Origin: an uncultured Rhodospirillales bacterium
GTDB lineage: Bacteria; Pseudomonadota; Alphaproteobacteria; Acetobacterales; Acetobacteraceae
Reading direction: 5' to 3'
Assembly: GCA_903835235.1 (NCBI GenBank)
Contig: CAILMF010000066.1
Location: forward strand, 97,642-161,641
Length of the DNA: 64,000 nucleotides
Shown here piece by piece: positions 25,901 to 35,034 of the stretch (the stretch's first letter is position 1; the number at the start of each line of letters is the position of its first letter). A model generated the notes under the pieces. It made no database searches, was not told where the DNA came from, and saw nothing but the letters and a program-made list of their open reading frames with translations. The position numbers and the translations under genes were made by a program.

Positions 25901-26811
25901 CCACCTCCGCCGCCTACCTGGCCGCCGAGGGCTTCCAGCCCGAACTGGCCGAGGAACTCCGCCGCGCCGGCCGCACCATCTCGGCCTGGCACGGCCTGCT
26001 CGCGCTCTCGCCGGAACCGGCCCACCAGGCCGCCTGGGCGCTGGACATCTGGGACGCACCCGTTGAACTCGCCGCCCCCAGCGTCAAGGCCGCGGCCGAC
26101 GCCCTGCGCGGCATCCAGCGCAATTGGTCGCTCTACAGCGCCGCCCACCACCGCCGCGCCCTGCTGATCCAGGAACGCCTGCCGCCCTTGAAGCCGAAGC
26201 CGCTGGCCTTCCCCGCCGCCGCCCCCACCGGCCACCTGGGCGGCTGGACCCTGCTGGGGCCGGAGACGCTGCTGGCCAGCCCGACCAAGTCCAGCCCCTT
26301 CCTCGGCGGCGCCGTTCAATTCGTGGAGGACCGCGAAGGCCCGCCCAGCCGCGCCTACCTGAAGCTGTGGGAAGCCCTGGTGCGCATCGGCCGCTGGCCC
26401 GGCCCGGGCGAGACCTGCCTCGACCTCGGCGCCTGCCCCGGCGGCTGGACCTGGGCGCTGGCGGAGCTGGGCGCCAGCGTCACCGCGGTGGACAAGGCGC
26501 CGCTGGACCCGCGCGTGGTGGCCATGCCCGGCGTGACGGTCCGGCAGGAAAGCGCCTTCGGCATGGAACCCAAGGACGAGCCGGCCGTGGACTGGCTGTT
26601 CAGCGACGTCATCTGCTACCCCGCCCGCCTGCTGAACCTGGTGCGCCGCTGGCTTGAGGCGGACCGCGCGCGCAACTTCGTCTGCACCATCAAGTTCCAG
26701 GGCGAGACCGACCACGACGTGGCTGCCGAATTCGCCGCCCTGCCCGGCGCCCGGCTGTTCCACGGCGCCCACAACAAGCACGAGCTGATGTTCACCCTGC
26801 TGCGCGGCTGA
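25897..26811 (+). CDS. RlmM/RlmE-like rRNA 2'-O-ribose methyltransferase
   Basis: The protein has 304 residues from GTG 25897, overlapping the DUF423 stop. An FtsJ-type SAM motif CLDLGACPGGWTWAL is at 174-188. The K-D-K-E tetrad of 2'-O-methyltransferases is visible: Lys156 (SRAYLKLWE), Asp237 (LFSDVI), Lys266 (CTIKFQ) and Glu296 (NKHELMF). An N-terminal ~120-residue domain precedes it, as in RlmM-like (C2498 methyltransferase) proteins, although those usually carry a longer THUMP part. The target is probably 23S rRNA; the exact nucleotide is not certain. Confidence 0.82.
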   Translation: MTTSAAYLAAEGFQPELAEELRRAGRTISAWHGLLALSPEPAHQAAWALDIWDAPVELAAPSVKAAADALRGIQRNWSLYSAAHHRRALLIQERLPPLKPKPLAFPAAAPTGHLGGWTLLGPETLLASPTKSSPFLGGAVQFVEDREGPPSRAYLKLWEALVRIGRWPGPGETCLDLGACPGGWTWALAELGASVTAVDKAPLDPRVVAMPGVTVRQESAFGMEPKDEPAVDWLFSDVICYPARLLNLVRRWLEADRARNFVCTIKFQGETDHDVAAEFAALPGARLFHGAHNKHELMFTLLRG

Positions 26812-26935
26812 TTGCGGCCGCGGCCGGCCGCGCCCGCCAACCCGCCACGCGCCGCGCCGCCGGCCGCACCGCCGGAGTGGACGCGGCGGCCAGCCCCGCC
26901 CTACGCTCCCGGCAAAATACCGGGAGGCACCGTCC

Positions 26936-27898
26936 ATGACCCTCACCCGCCGCCACGCCCTGGCCGCCGCCGCCACGCTGCTGGCCGCGCCCGCCCTGGC
27001 GCAAGCATGGCCCAGCCGGCCGGTCCGGCTCGTCGTCGGCTTCACCGCCGGCAGCTCCACCGACGTCACCGCCCGCCTCTTCGCGCAGAAGCTGACGGAG
27101 CTGTGGGGCCAGCCGGTGGTGGTGGACAACCTGCCCGGCAGCGGCGGCGCCCTGGGGGTGGAGCGCGTGGCCCGGGCGGCGCCGGATGGCCACACCTTCA
27201 TGTGGGTCGGCAATGGCGCCGTCACCATCGTGCCCACCCTGCAGCGCGTCGGCTTCGACCCGCTGCGCGACCTGGTCAGCATGGGCGCCATGCTGGCCAT
27301 GCCCACGCTCATCCTGGCCAACAAGGACCAGCCCTTCGCCAACCTCGGCGACCTGATCGCACATGCGAAGGCCAACCCGGGCAAGCTGAACTACGGCACC
27401 CCCGGCGTCGGCACGCCGCAGCACATCGCCGCCGAGATGCTTTGCCACCAGGCCGGCATCCGCATGGAACACATCCCCTATCGCGGCGCCAACCTGGCGG
27501 ATGTGCTGAGCGGCGTGGTGCCCATTGGCCTGCAAAACGCCGGCGCCGCCATGCCCCTGGTGCGGGACGGCGCGCTGCGCTGCCTGGGCCTGACCACCGC
27601 CCGTCGCAGCGCCAATGCCCCCACCATCCCGACCGTCGCCGAACAGGGCTTCCCGGGGTTCGAGGCGATCTCCTGGTTCGGGCTGATGGCCCCCGCGGGC
27701 ACCGACCCGGCCATCGTCGCCAAGGTGAACGCGGATGCCCGCCAGGTGCTGGCCGAGGCCGATACCCGCGCCCGCATCGCCCAGCTGGGCCTCGACCCCG
27801 TCGGCAATTCGCCGGCCGAGATGCACGCCGCCATCGCCGCCGAAATCCCGAAATGGGCCAAGGTGATGACCGATGCCGGCATGACCCTGGCGCGGTAG
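26936..27898 (+). CDS. TctC/Bug-family substrate-binding protein
   Basis: The protein has 320 residues with an N-terminal signal (MTLTRRHALAAAATLLAA, cleavage near ALAQA, 20-24). Hallmarks are RPVRLVVGFTAGSSTDVTAR, VVDNLPGSGG and FGLMAPAGTDP. A GGGAGG ribosome site is upstream. It stands alone between the methyltransferase and an EF-hand gene and is followed by family C hairpin repeats. No permease genes are near. Confidence 0.9.
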   Translation: MTLTRRHALAAAATLLAAPALAQAWPSRPVRLVVGFTAGSSTDVTARLFAQKLTELWGQPVVVDNLPGSGGALGVERVARAAPDGHTFMWVGNGAVTIVPTLQRVGFDPLRDLVSMGAMLAMPTLILANKDQPFANLGDLIAHAKANPGKLNYGTPGVGTPQHIAAEMLCHQAGIRMEHIPYRGANLADVLSGVVPIGLQNAGAAMPLVRDGALRCLGLTTARRSANAPTIPTVAEQGFPGFEAISWFGLMAPAGTDPAIVAKVNADARQVLAEADTRARIAQLGLDPVGNSPAEMHAAIAAEIPKWAKVMTDAGMTLAR

Positions 27899-27981
27899 CG
27901 TTTGATCGTCGCCGGCGGCGCGAAGCACACCACAAGACAACGCGCTGGCGTCTGATCGTCGCCGGTGGAAGCACCGGCGGC
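27898..27981. repeat. Hairpin repeats (family C), partial and full copies
   Basis: A half copy begins at 27898 (GCGTTTGATCGTCGCCGG). A full copy at 27948-27981 matches 839-872 at 32 of 34 bases and keeps the GCCGGTG/CACCGGC hairpin; the changed bases fall in the loop. The half copy begins at the last base of the TctC stop codon. Confidence 0.6.
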
Positions 27982-28053
27982 GTGAATCAGCCGCTCAATC
28001 CCCGCTGGCACGCGGGTTGCGCAGGTGGCCGCACGGCAACCGAGGCAACCCCG

Positions 28054-28500
28054 ATGTCCAGCATCCTCAGCAGCGTCACCTCCGGCCTGGATATCCAGGC
28101 GATGCGCCAGCAATTCCAGCAGCAGGCCTTCACCCGGCTGGGCGGCGGCAACGGCACCGTCAACCTGCAGCAATGGCAGCAGGCGCTGCAGAATCTGCCG
28201 GGTGCGGTCAGCGCCGGCAGCACGGCGGCAAGTTCTGCCGGGGTCACCGGCACCGGCACCGCCAGCGCCATCGACGCCGCGTTCAAGAGCATGGACGCCA
28301 ACAACGACGGCCAGCTCAGCGCCAACGAGTTCAGTGCCGCCATGGACAAGATGCTGGACCGCGCCCGCCAGCGCCCGAAGCACGGCACCGGCGACAGCGC
28401 GCTGGACGCCCAGCTGCTGGGCCAGCAGCAGGCCAGTGGCGGCGTGCAGGCACCGGACTTCATCCGCCGCATGCTGCTGGGCTACAGCGCCAACGCCTGA
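28054..28500 (+). CDS. EF-hand domain protein
   Basis: The protein has 148 residues. One canonical EF-hand loop DANNDGQLSANE (81-92) has Asp81, Asn83, Asp85, Gln87 and Glu92 at the calcium-coordinating positions. A degenerate first hand may lie at 28-45 (GGGNGTVNLQQW). The Ser/Thr/Ala-rich linker (52-72) separates them. There is no signal peptide. Resembles small bacterial EF-hand proteins of the XopAW-like type; role unknown. Confidence 0.78.
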   Translation: MSSILSSVTSGLDIQAMRQQFQQQAFTRLGGGNGTVNLQQWQQALQNLPGAVSAGSTAASSAGVTGTGTASAIDAAFKSMDANNDGQLSANEFSAAMDKMLDRARQRPKHGTGDSALDAQLLGQQQASGGVQAPDFIRRMLLGYSANA

Positions 28501-28578
28501 ACCACCCCCGCTTGGCGGCCCCGCTTGGCGACCTTGGCGCGCCAGCGCAGACTGCGCGCAACACCGCAGGGGAAGCGC

Positions 28579-29460
28579 ATGTCCGCCCAGAAAAGCGTCG
28601 TCGTCACCGGGGGCAGCGGCAAGGCCGGCCGCGCCGCGATCAAGGAGTTGCTGGCGCACGGCTACACCGTGATGAACGTGGACCGCGAGGCCCCGCGCGA
28701 CCCGCTCTGCCACTTCCTGAAGGCGGACCTGAACGACCAGGCCCAGGCGATCGACTGCCTGCGCAAGGCCGCCGGCATCGTGGACCGCCGGCGCGACCCG
28801 CTGGGCACGCCCTTCGCCGTGATCCACATGGCCGGCATTCCCGCGCCCGGCCTGGCGCCGGATGCGGTGACCTTCCAGAACAACCTGATGACCACCTACA
28901 ACGTGTTCTCGGCCGCCACGATGGTCGGGCTGGAACGCGTGGTCTGGGCCAGCAGCGAGACCACCTACGGCCTGCCGCTGACCCGCTCGCCCCCGCTGTT
29001 CGCGCCCGTCACCGAAGACCATCCGCTGGTGCCGGAAAGCGGCTACGCGCTGGCGAAAACCCTGTGCGAACGCATGGCCGAGGAAATGCATCGCTGGAAC
29101 CCCGGCACCCGCTTCGCCGCCTTCCGCATCTCCAACATCCTGGAGGAAGCCGACTACGCGCTGATCCCCGGCTTCCAGGCCGACCCGGCCATCCGCGCCT
29201 GGAACATGTGGAGCTGGGTGGACAGCCGCGATGTCGGCCAGGCCTGCCGCCTGGCGCTGGAAGCCGACATCCCCGGCGCCGAGGCCTTCACCGTCGCCGC
29301 CGCCGATACGCTGATGCTGCGCCCCAGCCGCGAGCTGATGGCCGAGACCTACCCCGGCGTGCAACTGCGCGCGAACCTCGGCGAGCATGAGACGCTGCTC
29401 AGCATCGAGAAGGCGCAGCGCGTGCTGGGCTACACGCCCCGCCACACCTGGCGTACATAG
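28579..29460 (+). CDS. NAD-dependent epimerase/dehydratase family protein
   Basis: The protein has 293 residues. ATG 28579 follows AGGGGAA. The Rossmann motif TGGSGKAGRAA (10-20) and the Ser126, Tyr156-x3-Lys160 set (SGYALAK) identify an extended SDR. The pattern suggests sugar-nucleotide or uronate oxidoreduction, but no specific subfamily could be assigned. tRNA-Leu lies 10 bases downstream. Confidence 0.85.
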   Translation: MSAQKSVVVTGGSGKAGRAAIKELLAHGYTVMNVDREAPRDPLCHFLKADLNDQAQAIDCLRKAAGIVDRRRDPLGTPFAVIHMAGIPAPGLAPDAVTFQNNLMTTYNVFSAATMVGLERVVWASSETTYGLPLTRSPPLFAPVTEDHPLVPESGYALAKTLCERMAEEMHRWNPGTRFAAFRISNILEEADYALIPGFQADPAIRAWNMWSWVDSRDVGQACRLALEADIPGAEAFTVAAADTLMLRPSRELMAETYPGVQLRANLGEHETLLSIEKAQRVLGYTPRHTWRT

Positions 29461-29470
29461 CGCGCATCTG

Positions 29471-29553
29471 GCCCACCTGGCGGAATGGTAGACGCAGCGG
29501 ACTTAAAATCCGTCGCCTGCAAGGGAATGGGGGTTCGAGTCCCCCGGTGGGCA
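29471..29553 (+). tRNA. tRNA-Leu (anticodon TAA)
   Basis: Acceptor arms GCCCACC and GGTGGGC pair. The anticodon stem encloses loop CTTAAAA, anticodon TAA. A long variable arm (TCGCCTGCAAGGGAA region) and a T-arm with GGTTCGAGTCC mark a class II leucine tRNA. CCA is not encoded (AAT follows the discriminator A). Confidence 0.95.
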
Positions 29554-29555
29554 AA

Positions 29556-30488
29556 TCACCCCCGCGGCCAGCGCGCCGCCACCAGCGGCAACACCTGTTC
29601 CAGCAGCTTGCGCGTCTGGGCCAGCGGCACCTCGTCGCCCTGGCCGACCGGCCGCAGCACGAACTTCGTCACCCCCGCCGCGACATAGGCCTCGATCCTT
29701 GCGAAAATCGCGGCCGCATCGCCGACCACGAAGCCGCGCCCGGCATCCCGCCCGGTGCGCTTGGCATAGGCCGCCATCGCCGCCGCTGGCTCCGGGTCAG
29801 CGGCGCTGCCCAGCCAGAAGTTGAACCCGGCGCCATAGTGGTCCTCGTCAATCGCGCGCCCGGCCTCGGCGGCAGCGGCGCGGATGGCGGCCAGGATCGG
29901 CCCCACCTCGTCGGGCGTCTCCGCCCCGGCCTGCCAGCCGGTGCCCCAGCGCGCGGTGCGCCGAATGGCGGCCTCCGAAGCCCCGCCGATCCACACCGGG
30001 AAATCCTGCTGCACCGGCTTCGGCGCAATGCTGGCGCGGCTCAGCTGAAAGTGCCGGCCGGCGAAGTCCACGCTGTCTTCCCGCCACAGCCGGGTGATGA
30101 CCTCCAGCGCCTCATCCGTCACCGCGCCGCGCGTCTTGGTGCTGATGTTCAGCGCCGCCCATTCCGGCGCCTGCGGGCTGCCGATGCCGAACGCCGGCAG
30201 CAGCCGCCCGTCGCTCAGCACGTCGATGGTGGCGCATTGCTTGGCCACCAGCACCGGGTCGCGCAGCGCCAGGCTGACCACGTTCATGCCGAACTTCAGC
30301 TTACGCGTGCGCCCGGCCAGAGCCGCCAGCATGGTCATGCACTCCAGGATCGGCACGCGGCTGACCAGCCGGTCGGTCTGCCACAGGCTGTCAGCGCCGC
30401 CTTGTTCGCACAAATCCACCCAGCGCCAGAAGCCCTGTGCGCTGGCGAAGGGGTACTCCGCCAGCCCCAGCCCGATGGCGACCTTCAT
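29556..30488 (-). CDS. LLM-class (luciferase-like) flavin-dependent oxidoreductase
   Basis: The protein has 310 residues. The bacterial-luciferase fold is visible in QTDRLVSRVPILE, the TRKLKFGMNVVSLALRDP strand, the LSDGRLLPAFGIG segment and the WIGGASEAAIRRTAR region. Such enzymes use reduced FMN or F420 to oxidise small organics. It overlaps the next LLM gene by ATGA and is the last of a TctC-SDR-LLM-LLM minus-strand run. Confidence 0.87.
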   Translation of the reverse strand: MKVAIGLGLAEYPFASAQGFWRWVDLCEQGGADSLWQTDRLVSRVPILECMTMLAALAGRTRKLKFGMNVVSLALRDPVLVAKQCATIDVLSDGRLLPAFGIGSPQAPEWAALNISTKTRGAVTDEALEVITRLWREDSVDFAGRHFQLSRASIAPKPVQQDFPVWIGGASEAAIRRTARWGTGWQAGAETPDEVGPILAAIRAAAAEAGRAIDEDHYGAGFNFWLGSAADPEPAAAMAAYAKRTGRDAGRGFVVGDAAAIFARIEAYVAAGVTKFVLRPVGQGDEVPLAQTRKLLEQVLPLVAARWPRG

Positions 30489-31318
30489 GCAGCCACCAGC
30501 GGCGCCAACTCGTCCAGCCGGCGCAGGATGCCGTCGCGGTCCAAATCCGGCACTTCCAGCAGCACGCGGTCGATCCCCGCCGCGCGATAGCCCGCCAACG
30601 CCCCCGCATCCGGCGGCGCGCGGAACACGGTGGTGCTCAGCGTCGCCGGGTCGCGCCCGGCCTTTTCGGCATAGGCGCGCAGCCGCGCCACCGCGGCGCC
30701 GGGGTCAAAGCCGGCACCCGCGCGCGGGAACCAGCCGTCGCAGAACTCCACCACGCGCTTCAGCGTGTGGTCGGTCTCGCCGCCCAGCACCACCGGCACA
30801 TGGCGCAGCGGCTTCGGGTGCATCCACACGCGGTCGAAGTGGACGAACTCGCCATGGAACGTCGCCTCCTCCTCGGTCCACAACGCGCGCATCGCCAGCA
30901 TGCGTTCGCGCAGCAGCTTGAAGCGCGTGTCGTAGCGGGCGCCGTGGTTTTCCATCTCCTCCACGTTCCAGCCACCGCCGATGCCGAACATGAAGCGCGA
31001 GCCCGACAACCGCTCCAGACTCGCCACCGACTTCGCCGTCACGATGGGGTCGCGCTGCGGCACCAGGCACACGCCGGTGCCCAGCAGCAGCGTCTTCGTC
31101 GCCGCCGCCGCGAAGGCCAGCGCCACGAAGGGATCATAGGTATGCGAATACCGCGTCGGCAGCGCGCCGCCGCCCGGAAACGGCGTCTGTCGCGCGGCCG
31201 GGATATGCGTGTGCTCACACACGAACAGGCTGTCGAAGCCGCGCGCTTCCAGCGCCGCGCCCAACTCGCCGGGGTCGATGCCGTAATCGGTCGGGAAGTA
31301 GAAGACGCCGGTCTTCAT
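30485..31318 (-). CDS. LLM-class flavin-dependent oxidoreductase
   Basis: The protein has 277 residues. SLFVCEHTHIPAAR, LLLGTGVCLVPQRDP and GSRFMFGIGGGWNVEEMENHG are typical of the F420-type LLM subfamily (TIGR03619-like). It overlaps the downstream LLM gene by four bases and begins nine bases after the SDR stop. The two LLM enzymes plus the SDR look like a degradative operon; the substrate cannot be assigned. Confidence 0.88.
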   Translation of the reverse strand: MKTGVFYFPTDYGIDPGELGAALEARGFDSLFVCEHTHIPAARQTPFPGGGALPTRYSHTYDPFVALAFAAAATKTLLLGTGVCLVPQRDPIVTAKSVASLERLSGSRFMFGIGGGWNVEEMENHGARYDTRFKLLRERMLAMRALWTEEEATFHGEFVHFDRVWMHPKPLRHVPVVLGGETDHTLKRVVEFCDGWFPRAGAGFDPGAAVARLRAYAEKAGRDPATLSTTVFRAPPDAGALAGYRAAGIDRVLLEVPDLDRDGILRRLDELAPLVAA

Positions 31319-31327
31319 CGTCGCCTC

Positions 31328-32086
31328 CTACAGCCCGAGCCGCGCACGAAACGCGTCGTCGCGCATCGACGCATCGGTGCCCACCAGGTCATCCGCCGCC
31401 GGCCCACACAGATACATCAGCCCGCTCACTGCATGCGCCACCGGCAGCAGATCGCCACGCGGGATCTTGCTGATCACGTTCATGCCGGAAGCCCTGATCT
31501 TCACCTGCATCTCGGTATCGATGGTGCCCGGCGAGAAGCCGAACACGCGGATTCCCTTGCCCTTGGTCTCCAGCTCGATCGCGCGGGTGAACATCCACAG
31601 CCCCGCCTTGCCGGAGCAATAGGCGCTCCACCCCTCCAGCGGCCGATACGCCGCGCCCGAGGAGACATTCACGATGGTGCCGCCACCGCCCGCCAGCATG
31701 CCCGGCAGCGCCGCGCGCACCGCGTTGTACGGCCCCACCAGGTTGATCTGAATGTTGCGCGCCCAGGCGGCCGGGTCCGATCCCGCAATCTCCGCAATCG
31801 GCTCGATCACGCCCGCGTTGTTGACGAGGATGTCCAGGCCGCCGAAGCGCGCCTTCACCTCCGCCACCAGCTTTTCGGTCGCGGCGTAATCCGACACATC
31901 GGCCGAAAGCCCCACCGCCTTGCCGCCGGCCGCGACAATCTCCGCCGCCACGGCGGCCACCGCGGCGCCATCCCGCGCCACCAGCACCACCGCGGCGCCC
32001 GCGGCCGCCAGCGCCCGGGCCACGCCCTCGCCCAGGCCACGGCTTGCGCCGGTCACCAGCGCCACTTTTCCCTGCATCGCGGCCAT
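31328..32086 (-). CDS. SDR-family oxidoreductase
   Basis: The protein has 252 residues. ATG 32086 is preferred over GTG 32095 because GAGGGAG lies eight bases upstream. Motifs: TGASRGLG (12-19), NNAG (89-92), Ser142/143 and Tyr156-x3-Lys160 (SAYCSGK). A classical NAD(P)H-dependent alcohol/ketone oxidoreductase. It is in a run with TctC upstream and two LLM enzymes downstream. Confidence 0.88.
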   Translation of the reverse strand: MAAMQGKVALVTGASRGLGEGVARALAAAGAAVVLVARDGAAVAAVAAEIVAAGGKAVGLSADVSDYAATEKLVAEVKARFGGLDILVNNAGVIEPIAEIAGSDPAAWARNIQINLVGPYNAVRAALPGMLAGGGGTIVNVSSGAAYRPLEGWSAYCSGKAGLWMFTRAIELETKGKGIRVFGFSPGTIDTEMQVKIRASGMNVISKIPRGDLLPVAHAVSGLMYLCGPAADDLVGTDASMRDDAFRARLGL

Positions 32087-32154
32087 GGCCGTCACTCCCT
32101 CGCTCTTCTGGCGGTGACCCTAGCGCGAAACCCGGCGCCGGTCAGCCAGCCCGG

Positions 32155-33129
32155 CTAGCCAGCATTGGGCGCCAGCAAGCCATGCCGCCGCAGCGTGGCC
32201 TTTTCGATCTCATGCTGCCGCCGACTGTTGGCGTCGTATTCCGCGGTTGGCGCGTACAGCATGGGCATGTTGAACCGCGCCATCACCTCGCGCGTCGCGG
32301 GGTCGAACAGCGCCTCCTTCAGCGCGTCGTGCAGCCGCGCCACCACGGCCGGGTCCATGCCGCGCGGCCCGGCCAGGCCGTAGGGGCTCTCGATCACCAT
32401 ATCCAGCCCCACTTCCTTCAGCGTCGGCGCATCCGGAAAGCGCGGCATCCGCGCCCCGGCCCATACCGTCAGCAGGCGGAACTGCCCGTCCTGCACCAGC
32501 TGCGCCCAGCCGCTGGCATCCGCCACCGCGTCGATCTGCTTGCTCAGCAGCCCGGTATAAAGCTCCCCGCCGCCGCGATACGGCACATGGGTCAGTTCCA
32601 TCCCCGTGGCCTTGGCGATGTCCAGCATCACCATGTGCTGCACCGAAACCGGCCCCAGCGTGCCATAGGTCACCACGCCCGGGTTCGCCTTCGCATGCGC
32701 GACGAACTCGGCGAAGCTCCGCCACGGGCTGTCCGCCCGCACCACGATCCCGTGCGAGGACCCGCTCAGCTGGATGATGTAGGTGAAGTCCGTGAGCGGA
32801 TCATAGGTCGGCCGCTCCACCGACAGCGCGGCGCGGAACACCCCGGTGTGGATCTGCGCCAGCGTATAGCCATCCGGCCGCACATCCTTCAGTGCGGCAG
32901 CGCCGAGCGAGCCGCTCGCCCCCGCGCGGTTCTCCGGCACCACCAGCTGCCCCAGCCGCTTGCTGGCCTGGTCCGACAGGGTGCGGAAGAACACATCGGC
33001 CGAAGCCCCGGGCGGCCAGGGGATCAGCAGCCGGATCGGCTTTTCCGGATACCTGCCTTGCGCCAGGGCCGGCGTGGCCAACGCCGCGCCAGCCAATACG
33101 GCGCGGCGGGTCATAGCGGTCTCGCGCAT
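32155..33129 (-). CDS. TctC/Bug-family substrate-binding protein
   Basis: The protein has 324 residues. ATG 33129 has AAAGG about eight bases upstream; MTRRAVLAGAALATPALAQG gives a signal peptide from residue 6. Hallmarks: KPIRLLIPWPPGASADVFFR, VVPENRAGASG, HVPYRGGGELY. It is divergent from the complete monooxygenase and heads the SDR/LLM run. Confidence 0.9.
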   Translation of the reverse strand: MRETAMTRRAVLAGAALATPALAQGRYPEKPIRLLIPWPPGASADVFFRTLSDQASKRLGQLVVPENRAGASGSLGAAALKDVRPDGYTLAQIHTGVFRAALSVERPTYDPLTDFTYIIQLSGSSHGIVVRADSPWRSFAEFVAHAKANPGVVTYGTLGPVSVQHMVMLDIAKATGMELTHVPYRGGGELYTGLLSKQIDAVADASGWAQLVQDGQFRLLTVWAGARMPRFPDAPTLKEVGLDMVIESPYGLAGPRGMDPAVVARLHDALKEALFDPATREVMARFNMPMLYAPTAEYDANSRRQHEIEKATLRRHGLLAPNAG

Positions 33130-33260
33130 GGGGCGGCCTTTCGTGAACAACCCGTCATGCTCCCCACCCGCCCCGCCACAAGTCAAGCGCCAACCGGCGC
33201 CAGGTTGACCCCACCGCCGCATCGGCTAACCCTGCGGCCAACAAGCGGGAGCAGACGCAG

Positions 33261-35015
33261 ATGGACGGCGACACACAGGGCCTGGCGACACAGCACGCGG
33301 CCACCACCTGGCTCCGCGCCTTCGAGGCCGCGCTGGCCGCCAACGACGCCCCCGCCACCGCCGCGCTGTTTGCCGAGGAGGCGCATTGGCGCGACGTACT
33401 GGCCTTCGGCTGGGACATCGCCACCGTCTCCGGCGCCGCCGCCATCGCCGCCCGCCTGGCCGCGGCGCTGCCCCGCACTCGCCCGCAGGCGCTGCACCTG
33501 CCGCCCGACCGCACCGCGCCCCGCCGCGTCCGCCGCGCCGGGCAGGAAGCGCTGGAGGTGATCTTCCACTTCACCACCGCCATCGGCCCGGTCAACGCCG
33601 TGGCCCGCCTGGTGCCGGACGCCAGCGGCACGCTGCGCGCCTGGACCCTGCTGACCAAGCTGGACGGCCTGGCCGACCACCCCGAGCGCGCCAGCAAGCA
33701 GCACGCCAGCGAGGCCGACTATTCCCGCGACTTCGGCGGCGACAACTGGCTGGACAAGCGCATCAAGGCCCGCAGCTACGCCGACCACGACCCCGCGGTC
33801 ATCATCGTCGGCGGCGGCCAGGCCGGGCTCTCCATCGCCGCCCGGCTGATGGCGCTGGGCGTGGACGCGCTGATCGTGGACCGCGAGCAGCGCATCGGCG
33901 ACAATTGGCGCCGCCGCTACCACGCGCTGACGCTGCACAACGAGGTCCACGTCAACCACCTGCCCTACATGCCCTTCCCGCCGACCTGGCCGGTCTTCAT
34001 CCCCAAGGACAAGCTGGCCAACTGGTTCGAGGCCTATGTCGACGCGCTGGACCTGAACTTCTGGACCGGCACGGAACTGACCGCGGGCAGCTACGACGAA
34101 GCCGCGGGCCACTGGACCGTCACGCTGACCCGCACCGACGGCAGCACGCGCACCATGAAGCCGCGCCACCTGGTCTTCGCCACCGGCGTCAGCAGCATTC
34201 CCATCATGCCCAAGCTGCCCGGCCTTGAAGACTTCGCCGGCACCGTCCTGCACTCCGGCGCCTATACCGAAGGCGGCGACTGGAAGGGCAAACGCGCCCT
34301 GGTGCTGGGCACCGGCAACAGCGGCCACGACGTGGCACAGGACCTCTGCGCCAGCGGCGCCGAGGTCAGCATGATCCAGCGCAGCCCCACCTATGTGGTC
34401 GGCATCCGCGAAGCCCAGGCGGTCTATGCGCTCTACACCGAAGGCTTGCCGATGGAGGATTGCGACCTGCTCGCGACGTCCTTCCCCTACCCGGTGCTGC
34501 GCCAAGCCTACCAGCTCAGCACCGCGCATTCGGCCGAAGTGGACAAGCCGCTGCTGGATGGGCTGCGCGCCCGCGGCTTCCGCCTGACTCTGGGCGAGGA
34601 CGATACCGGCTTCCAGATGATGTATCTCCGCCGCGGCGGCGGCTACTACTTCAACGTCGGCGCGTCGGACATGATCGTGGATGGCCGCGTCGGCCTGGTG
34701 CAGTGGGACAGCATCGACCGCTTCGTGCCCGAAGGCGCCCGGCTGAAGGACGGCAGCACCGTGCCCGCGGAACTGCTGGTGCTGGCCACCGGCTACAAGA
34801 ACCAGCAGGAAACCGTCCGCGCCGCCCTGGGCGACACGGTGGCGGATCGCATCGGCACCGTCTGGGGTTTTGATGCCGGCGGCGAGCTGCGCAACATGTG
34901 GCGCCCCACCGCGCAGCCCGGCCTTTGGTTCACCGCCGGCAGCCTGGCGCAGTGCCGCATCTACTCCAAGGTGCTGGCCTTGCAGATCAAGGCGCGGGAA
35001 GTGGGGCTGGTATAG
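33261..35015 (+). CDS. Flavin-containing monooxygenase with N-terminal SnoaL-like domain
   Basis: The protein has 584 residues. Residues ~10-135 form a SnoaL/NTF2-type domain (HWRDVLAFGWDIAT). The FAD motif GGGQAG is at 184-189 and a second Rossmann motif GTGNSGHD follows ~160 residues later for NADPH, with the region between carrying NHLPYMPFPPTWP. Class B monooxygenases oxygenate N, S or ketones. It is a paralogue of the cut gene at 1-790. It lies between two TctC genes (divergent at left, convergent at right), which suggests a link between uptake and oxidation. Confidence 0.9.
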   Translation: MDGDTQGLATQHAATTWLRAFEAALAANDAPATAALFAEEAHWRDVLAFGWDIATVSGAAAIAARLAAALPRTRPQALHLPPDRTAPRRVRRAGQEALEVIFHFTTAIGPVNAVARLVPDASGTLRAWTLLTKLDGLADHPERASKQHASEADYSRDFGGDNWLDKRIKARSYADHDPAVIIVGGGQAGLSIAARLMALGVDALIVDREQRIGDNWRRRYHALTLHNEVHVNHLPYMPFPPTWPVFIPKDKLANWFEAYVDALDLNFWTGTELTAGSYDEAAGHWTVTLTRTDGSTRTMKPRHLVFATGVSSIPIMPKLPGLEDFAGTVLHSGAYTEGGDWKGKRALVLGTGNSGHDVAQDLCASGAEVSMIQRSPTYVVGIREAQAVYALYTEGLPMEDCDLLATSFPYPVLRQAYQLSTAHSAEVDKPLLDGLRARGFRLTLGEDDTGFQMMYLRRGGGYYFNVGASDMIVDGRVGLVQWDSIDRFVPEGARLKDGSTVPAELLVLATGYKNQQETVRAALGDTVADRIGTVWGFDAGGELRNMWRPTAQPGLWFTAGSLAQCRIYSKVLALQIKAREVGLV

Positions 35016-35034
35016 CCCCGCCGGCGCCCGCGCG

